DNA of 8,045 nt. Origin: an uncultured Prevotellaceae bacterium (lineage in GTDB: Bacteria; Bacteroidota; Bacteroidia; Bacteroidales; Bacteroidaceae). The stretch is from assembly GCA_946644025.1 (NCBI GenBank), contig CAMPCG010000123.1:1-8045 (forward strand), in the 5' to 3' direction. The position numbers and the translations under genes were made by a program. Below the pieces are notes generated by a model. The model was not told the DNA's origin. It did not search any database and worked only from the letters and a program-made list of their open reading frames with translations. How positions within the stretch are numbered: position 1 is the stretch's first letter; each line of letters begins with the position of its first letter. Positions 5,534-8,045 of this stretch are shown here, one piece after another.

Positions 5534-5724
5534 CCTGCAGACAGCCCGTACCCCGCTCACAGTCCGGACGGCGCTCTTTCCCATTTCAGACGGATGACCT
5601 CGCGGCTGTGGACGGTGCTCTTTTACAAACGCTGACAGTGTTTGTACAAACCAAGGCAGCGTTTGTACAAACCAAGGCAGTGTTTATACAAACGCCGTCA
5701 GCGTTTGTAGATTTCAAGACATGA
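5530..5724 (+). CDS. Possible 64-residue repeat-containing small protein (doubtful)
   Basis: An ATG overlaps the ATPase stop as ATGA, and the frame stays open for 64 codons to a TGA. The first half (from MTCRQPVPRSQSGRR) resembles nothing I know. The second half translates the 21-bp array into seven-residue repeats such as FVQTKAA and FVQTKAV, ending FVDFKT. There is no signal peptide or clear membrane helix. The stop-coupled start is in favour; the repeat-derived content and the existence of comparable open frames on the other strand are against. It may be only the operon's regulatory spacer. Confidence 0.2.
   Translation: MTCRQPVPRSQSGRRSFPFQTDDLAAVDGALLQTLTVFVQTKAAFVQTKAVFIQTPSAFVDFKT
5626..5709. 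repeat. Four 21-bp tandem repeats with GTTTGTACAAAC palindromes; possible operator array
   Basis: Four contiguous 21-bp units (5626, 5647, 5668, 5689) each begin CAAAC and end GTTT(G/A)TA. Their junctions form palindromes GTTTGTACAAAC at 5640-5651 and 5661-5672 and the near-palindrome GTTTATACAAAC at 5682-5693, with a degenerate half-site after 5703. The spacing of 21 bp equals two turns of B-DNA, so all sites face the same side. The GT/AC core fits the loose GntR operator pattern. The array ends 36 bases before the membrane-protein gene. A regulatory role, perhaps through the GntR protein of this operon, is inference. Confidence 0.7.
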
Positions 5725-5745
5725 CCAAATAATAGTTGTAATCTT

Positions 5746-6570
5746 ATGAAAAGCTTTGATATTAAACGCTTCGGCCTCGTACTGAAGCTCGACTTTGCCG
5801 AAGGCCGCAAGACCATGATGTGGGGCGCGCTGTGCATGACGCTCCTCTACCTGTTCTATTTCTGGTTCGCCCATAACCTCGCGTTCCACAATTATATGAA
5901 TCCAGGCGGTGGTTTTATCCATCCCCTCTGTGAGGCCGTGGGTGTATTCAGCGCGATGACCATGTACATCTTCTTCCTCCTCGTGGCCAGCACGCTCTGG
6001 CGCAGCGAGCAGAAGAAGCAACAGCGCATCGCCTGGCTGATGCTGCCGGCATCGAACCTGGAAAAATTCCTCGCGCGGTGGGTCTACCTGCTGGTATTCT
6101 CGCTGGTGGGCGGACTGCTGACGTTCTTCGTGGCCAACCTGCTTCACATGGCTTATCTCTGGATGACTGACTACCCCGTGGTGTCGGCCACCGACGATTT
6201 CTTCAGGCTATTCCCGCACACACGCAGATTCCCGTCGGGCGAATATACGGGCGACGACCCCCTGAGCGTCACCAGGATGTACACCTTCCTGATTGCCCTC
6301 CACGCCCTCTTCCTGCTGGGCGGCGTGTTCTTCAAGAAGTTCCACTTCATTGCCACCTCTGCCGTAGTGGTCATGGGGTTTGCCTGCATGGTCGCCGTAG
6401 CTAACATGGTGGAATATCGTGACACCCCGATTACGACCGACTTTGCCATCGCTATGAACAATATCCTCTGGATTGCCGTGCAAGTGGGCCTCACCGTGCT
6501 CTTCACCTGGCTGGCCTACCGTCTGTTCTGCCGCTGGCAGGTCGTAACTCCTAAATTCGCAAACCTATGA
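5746..6570 (+). CDS. ABC transporter membrane protein, six predicted helices
   Basis: The 274-residue product is a polytopic inner-membrane protein, most likely the permease partner of the ATPase gene upstream. Hydrophobic segments lie near residues 25-47, 65-85, 112-139, 178-197, 199-222 and 238-261, the usual six of ABC-2-type exporter subunits. No signal peptide is present; the N terminus (MKSFDIKRFGLVLKLDF) is a charged cytoplasmic lead. The stretch WLMLPASNLEKFLARW between helices 2 and 3 resembles a coupling region I associate with Bacteroidales members of this group. A hydrophilic loop of about 35 residues (141-175) lies between helices 3 and 4. The start ATG follows the AT-rich ATAATAGTTGTAATCTT without a clear ribosome-binding site. 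The stop overlaps the GntR start as ATGA, indicating coupled translation. Substrate cannot be read from the sequence. Confidence 0.8.
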   Translation: MKSFDIKRFGLVLKLDFAEGRKTMMWGALCMTLLYLFYFWFAHNLAFHNYMNPGGGFIHPLCEAVGVFSAMTMYIFFLLVASTLWRSEQKKQQRIAWLMLPASNLEKFLARWVYLLVFSLVGGLLTFFVANLLHMAYLWMTDYPVVSATDDFFRLFPHTRRFPSGEYTGDDPLSVTRMYTFLIALHALFLLGGVFFKKFHFIATSAVVVMGFACMVAVANMVEYRDTPITTDFAIAMNNILWIAVQVGLTVLFTWLAYRLFCRWQVVTPKFANL

Positions 6571-6926
6571 ACTTCACGAACGACAAACCCATCTACCTCC
6601 AGATGGCCGACCGCCTCTGCGACGAGATACTGGCCGGCACGTACCGCGACGACGACCGCATCCCCTCGGTGCGCGAGTATGCCGTGCTGCTCGAGGTGAA
6701 CACGAACACGGCGGTGAAGGCCTACGACGAACTGGCGCGCGCGAACATTATATATAATAAGCGGGGACTGGGCTACTTCGTCACGCCGGGCGCACGCGAA
6801 CAGATTCTCACCGCGCGCCGAAAGGAGTTCCTCGGCGTCAGACTCCCCGAACTGTTCCGCCAGATGCAGCTCCTCGGACTGGGCATCGAGGACGTCGTGG
6901 GCACGTGGCAGCACTACAACCGATAG
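6567..6926 (+). CDS. GntR-family transcriptional regulator, YtrA subfamily
   Basis: The 119-residue protein has an N-terminal GntR winged helix-turn-helix: PIYLQMADRLCDEILAG (8-24), RIPSVREYA (31-39), the recognition helix region VNTNTAVKAYDEL (44-56) and the wing RGLGYFV (66-72). Only about 45 residues follow, a short helical dimerisation tail as in YtrA-type regulators, so it lacks the large FadR or UTRA ligand domains. Such proteins generally repress their own ABC-transporter operon and release it under envelope stress. Here the gene is last in the operon rather than first, and its ATG overlaps the membrane-protein stop. A plausible target is the operon promoter at 4626-4657 or the palindromic array at 5626-5709. 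Ends in TAG. Confidence 0.9.
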   Translation: MNFTNDKPIYLQMADRLCDEILAGTYRDDDRIPSVREYAVLLEVNTNTAVKAYDELARANIIYNKRGLGYFVTPGAREQILTARRKEFLGVRLPELFRQMQLLGLGIEDVVGTWQHYNR

Positions 6927-7102
6927 GAATATAAACCACGGATGACGCGAAGGGGGCTCTCTAAACAACGGATTACACGGATTACACGGATTACACGGAT
7001 TATTGAATATAAACGCACACAGATTTCACAGATTTCACGGATGACGCGAAGGGGGCTCTCTACAACGGATTACACGGATTACACGGATTGAACGGATTAT
7101 TC
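6927..7102. repeat. Tandem duplication with GGATTACAC nonamer arrays
   Basis: The block starting GAATATAAAC (6927-6936 and 7005-7014) occurs twice. Both copies contain an identical 27-bp segment (6937-6963 and 7036-7062) with GATGACGCGAAGGGGGC. Each is followed by four 9-bp units: GGATTACAC three times then GGATTATTG (6970-7005), and GGATTACAC twice, GGATTGAAC, GGATTATTC (7067-7102). The second copy has an extra AGATTTCAC-type nonamer pair before its 27-bp segment. Confidence 0.92.
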
Positions 7103-7128
7103 TTTAATAAATCTGTGAAATCTGTGTG
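7016..7128. repeat. Inverted repeat with 20-bp arms
   Basis: The left arm 7016-7035 (CACACAGATTTCACAGATTT) is the exact reverse complement of 7109-7128. The arms enclose 73 bases holding one 27-bp segment and one nonamer array. Transcripts in either direction could form a long stem. Confidence 0.9.
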
Positions 7129-7130
7129 AA

Positions 7131-7151
7131 GAAAAAAGACCGCGAAGCGGT
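7131..7151 (-). terminator. Terminator-like hairpin on the minus strand with no matching gene
   Basis: Read on the minus strand, ACCGC-TTC-GCGGT (7151-7139) is followed by CTTTTTTC, a compact intrinsic-terminator form. No minus-strand gene lies to its right in the window, where the ABC gene is on the plus strand. On the plus strand the same hairpin is preceded by an A tract and followed by AAAGG, so it would not terminate the GntR operon well. Confidence 0.4.
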
Positions 7152-7244
7152 AAAGGACTTGCATATCAACCCGACAAGATAGACAAATTATACTAATTAT
7201 TCTAATTTCTTTGCAAAAACAACGACACGTTGCAACTTTATATG

Positions 7245-7252
7245 TACCTTTG
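7245..7252 (+). promoter_or_regulatory. Probable -7 box of the promoter for the last ABC gene
   Basis: TACCTTTG followed by C matches TAnnTTTG and is identical in sequence to the box at 4650. No TTTG lies 19-21 bases upstream; the nearest, at 7210-7213, is 31 bases away. Expected start near 7259 leaves a leader of under 20 bases before the ATG at 7277. Confidence 0.6.
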
Positions 7253-7276
7253 CCGTCTAAATGCAAAAGCGAAACG

Positions 7277-7978
7277 ATGATTAAACTACGTGACGTCAAC
7301 AAGACCTACTTCGGCGCCCAGCCGCTGCACGTGCTGAAGGGCATCAACCTCGACATCGGCGAGGGGGAGTTCGTCTCCATCATGGGTGCCTCGGGGTCGG
7401 GGAAGAGCACGCTGCTCAACATCCTCGGCATCCTCGACAACTACGACACGGGACGCTACGAACTGGCTGGCGTCAGGATATGGAACCTCTCGGAGCGCAA
7501 GGCCGCCGAATACCGCAACCGCATGATAGGGTTCATCTTCCAGTCGTTCAACCTCATCAGCTTCAAGACGGCCGTGGAGAACGTCGAGCTGCCGCTGTTC
7601 TACCAGGGTGTCAGCCGCCGCAAGCGTCACCAGCTGGCGCTGGAGTATCTGGAGCGCCTCGGACTCCTGGACTGGGCCACCCACTACCCCAACGAGCTCA
7701 GCGGCGGACAGCGGCAGCGCGTGGCCATCGCCCGCGCACTCATCACCCGTCCGCAGATTATCCTGGCCGACGAACCGACGGGCGCCCTCGACTCGAAGAC
7801 GTCGGTAGAGGTGATGGAACTGCTCAAGCGCCTCAACAGCGAGGAGCACATCACGCAGATCATCGTCACGCACGACCCCACCGTGGCCAGTCAGACCAAC
7901 CGCATCATCAGGATCAAGGATGGAGTCATCATGGAAGGGAGTGAAGGGGGGAGTGAAAGGGGAGTGAAAGGGGAGTGA
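7277..7978 (+). CDS. ABC transporter ATP-binding protein, MacB/LolD type
   Basis: This cytoplasmic ATPase should drive a MacB/FtsX-like permease, in lipoprotein release, peptide or drug export. The 233 residues show Walker A GASGSGKST (37-45), Q-loop Gln89 in FIFQSFNL, signature LSGGQRQRVA (141-150), Walker B IILADEPTGALD (161-172, Glu166) and H-loop His199 in VTHD. The opening MIKLRDVNKTYFGAQPLHVLK is the family's standard start. Upstream in-frame codons back to a TTG at 7211 lie across the promoter box and add residues not typical of the family, so ATG 7277 is preferred. The C terminus is odd: after RIKDGVIME the last 13 residues (GSEGGSERGVKGE) are translated from an 11-bp tandem repeat, and the stop is a TGA inside a unit. 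The permease gene expected next would lie beyond the window. LolD, MacB and similar peptide-exporter ATPases cannot be separated from sequence alone. Confidence 0.9.
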   Translation: MIKLRDVNKTYFGAQPLHVLKGINLDIGEGEFVSIMGASGSGKSTLLNILGILDNYDTGRYELAGVRIWNLSERKAAEYRNRMIGFIFQSFNLISFKTAVENVELPLFYQGVSRRKRHQLALEYLERLGLLDWATHYPNELSGGQRQRVAIARALITRPQIILADEPTGALDSKTSVEVMELLKRLNSEEHITQIIVTHDPTVASQTNRIIRIKDGVIMEGSEGGSERGVKGE

Positions 7979-8003
7979 AAGAGGAGTGAAAGGGGAGTGA
8001 AAG
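7937..8003 (+). repeat. 11-bp tandem repeat (GGGAGTGAAAG) over the 3' end of the ABC gene
   Basis: One variant unit (7937-7947), a spare G, then five units at 7949, 7960, 7971, 7982 and 7993, almost all identical to GGGAGTGAAAG. The first four cover the end of the coding region, giving its Gly/Ser/Glu-rich tail and its TGA stop (7976-7978). The rest is downstream. Confidence 0.93.
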
Positions 8004-8045
8004 GGACGATAGTTTCACCCTTTAGAACAAACGTCCCTTTCACTC
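7995..8045. repeat. 14-bp inverted repeat at the window edge
   Basis: GAGTGAAAGGGACG (7995-8008), made from the last 11-bp unit, is the exact reverse complement of 8032-8045, with a 23-base loop. An alternative pairing AAAGGG/CCCTTT (8000-8005, 8018-8023) also exists. No T tract follows within the window. The right arm may be the start of further inverted units that the window cuts off. Confidence 0.85.

Larger units (their letters stand above)
6927..7276. other. Repeat-filled intergenic region before the last ABC gene
   Basis: These 350 bases contain no supportable gene. From left to right they hold a tandem duplication with 9-bp satellite arrays (6927-7102), the right arm of an inverted repeat (7109-7128), a minus-strand terminator-like hairpin (7131-7151), about 90 bases of plain AT-rich sequence, and a -7 promoter box (7245-7252). 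No obvious plus-strand terminator for the GntR operon is seen other than the potential folding of these repeats. Confidence 0.75.

Noticed and set aside
5626..5709. CRISPR array
   Set aside because: The 21-bp units are directly adjacent with no unique spacers, and no cas gene is present.
7211..7276. Upstream TTG start adding 22 residues to the last ABC ATPase
   Set aside because: The codons cross the TACCTTTG promoter box and the family N terminus begins at the ATG at 7277.

Overview
The window looks like a GC-rich member of the Bacteroidota, most likely order Bacteroidales and possibly Prevotella-like. The support is the promoter form (TTTG, about 20 bases, then TAnnTTTG), seen most clearly at 4626-4657. 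Weak or absent Shine-Dalgarno sequences, AT-rich leaders beside GC-rich genes, and protein wording typical of Bacteroidales point the same way. The genus is a guess.

Layout. A 5'-truncated kdsC (2-436, +) runs convergently into a B12-dependent methionine synthase gene, metH (488-4369, -). A terminator-like hairpin lies between them. The metH frame is interrupted by one in-frame TAA at 815-817. The last 108 codons of its S-adenosylmethionine-binding activation domain follow in the same frame. Divergent from metH, after a 348-base intergenic region, is a three-gene + strand group: a YtrB-like ABC ATPase (4718-5533), a six-helix membrane protein (5746-6570) and a YtrA-subfamily GntR repressor (6567-6926). 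The last two overlap by ATGA. A 350-base repeat-filled gap follows, then a MacB/LolD-type ABC ATPase (7277-7978). Its permease partner is presumably beyond the window.

How the genes relate. KdsC makes free KDO for lipopolysaccharide. MetH makes methionine from homocysteine and methyltetrahydrofolate. The ATPase, membrane protein and GntR group is a classic self-regulated exporter or envelope-stress operon. The last ATPase should energise a MacB/FtsX-like permease.

The most unusual property is the density of short tandem and palindromic repeats, inside genes as well as between them. Unit lengths are 7, 9, 11 and 21 bp. metH alone carries about six in-frame low-complexity insertions or replacements between conserved blocks, and a seventh heptamer array holds the premature stop. 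The 7-bp arrays share a left boundary, and a palindromic element occurs twice in the same reading frame. A four-unit 21-bp array between the ATPase and membrane-protein genes places GTTTGTACAAAC palindromes exactly two helical turns apart. An 11-bp array encodes the end of the last ATPase. I see no tRNA, rRNA, CRISPR array, transposase or phage gene.
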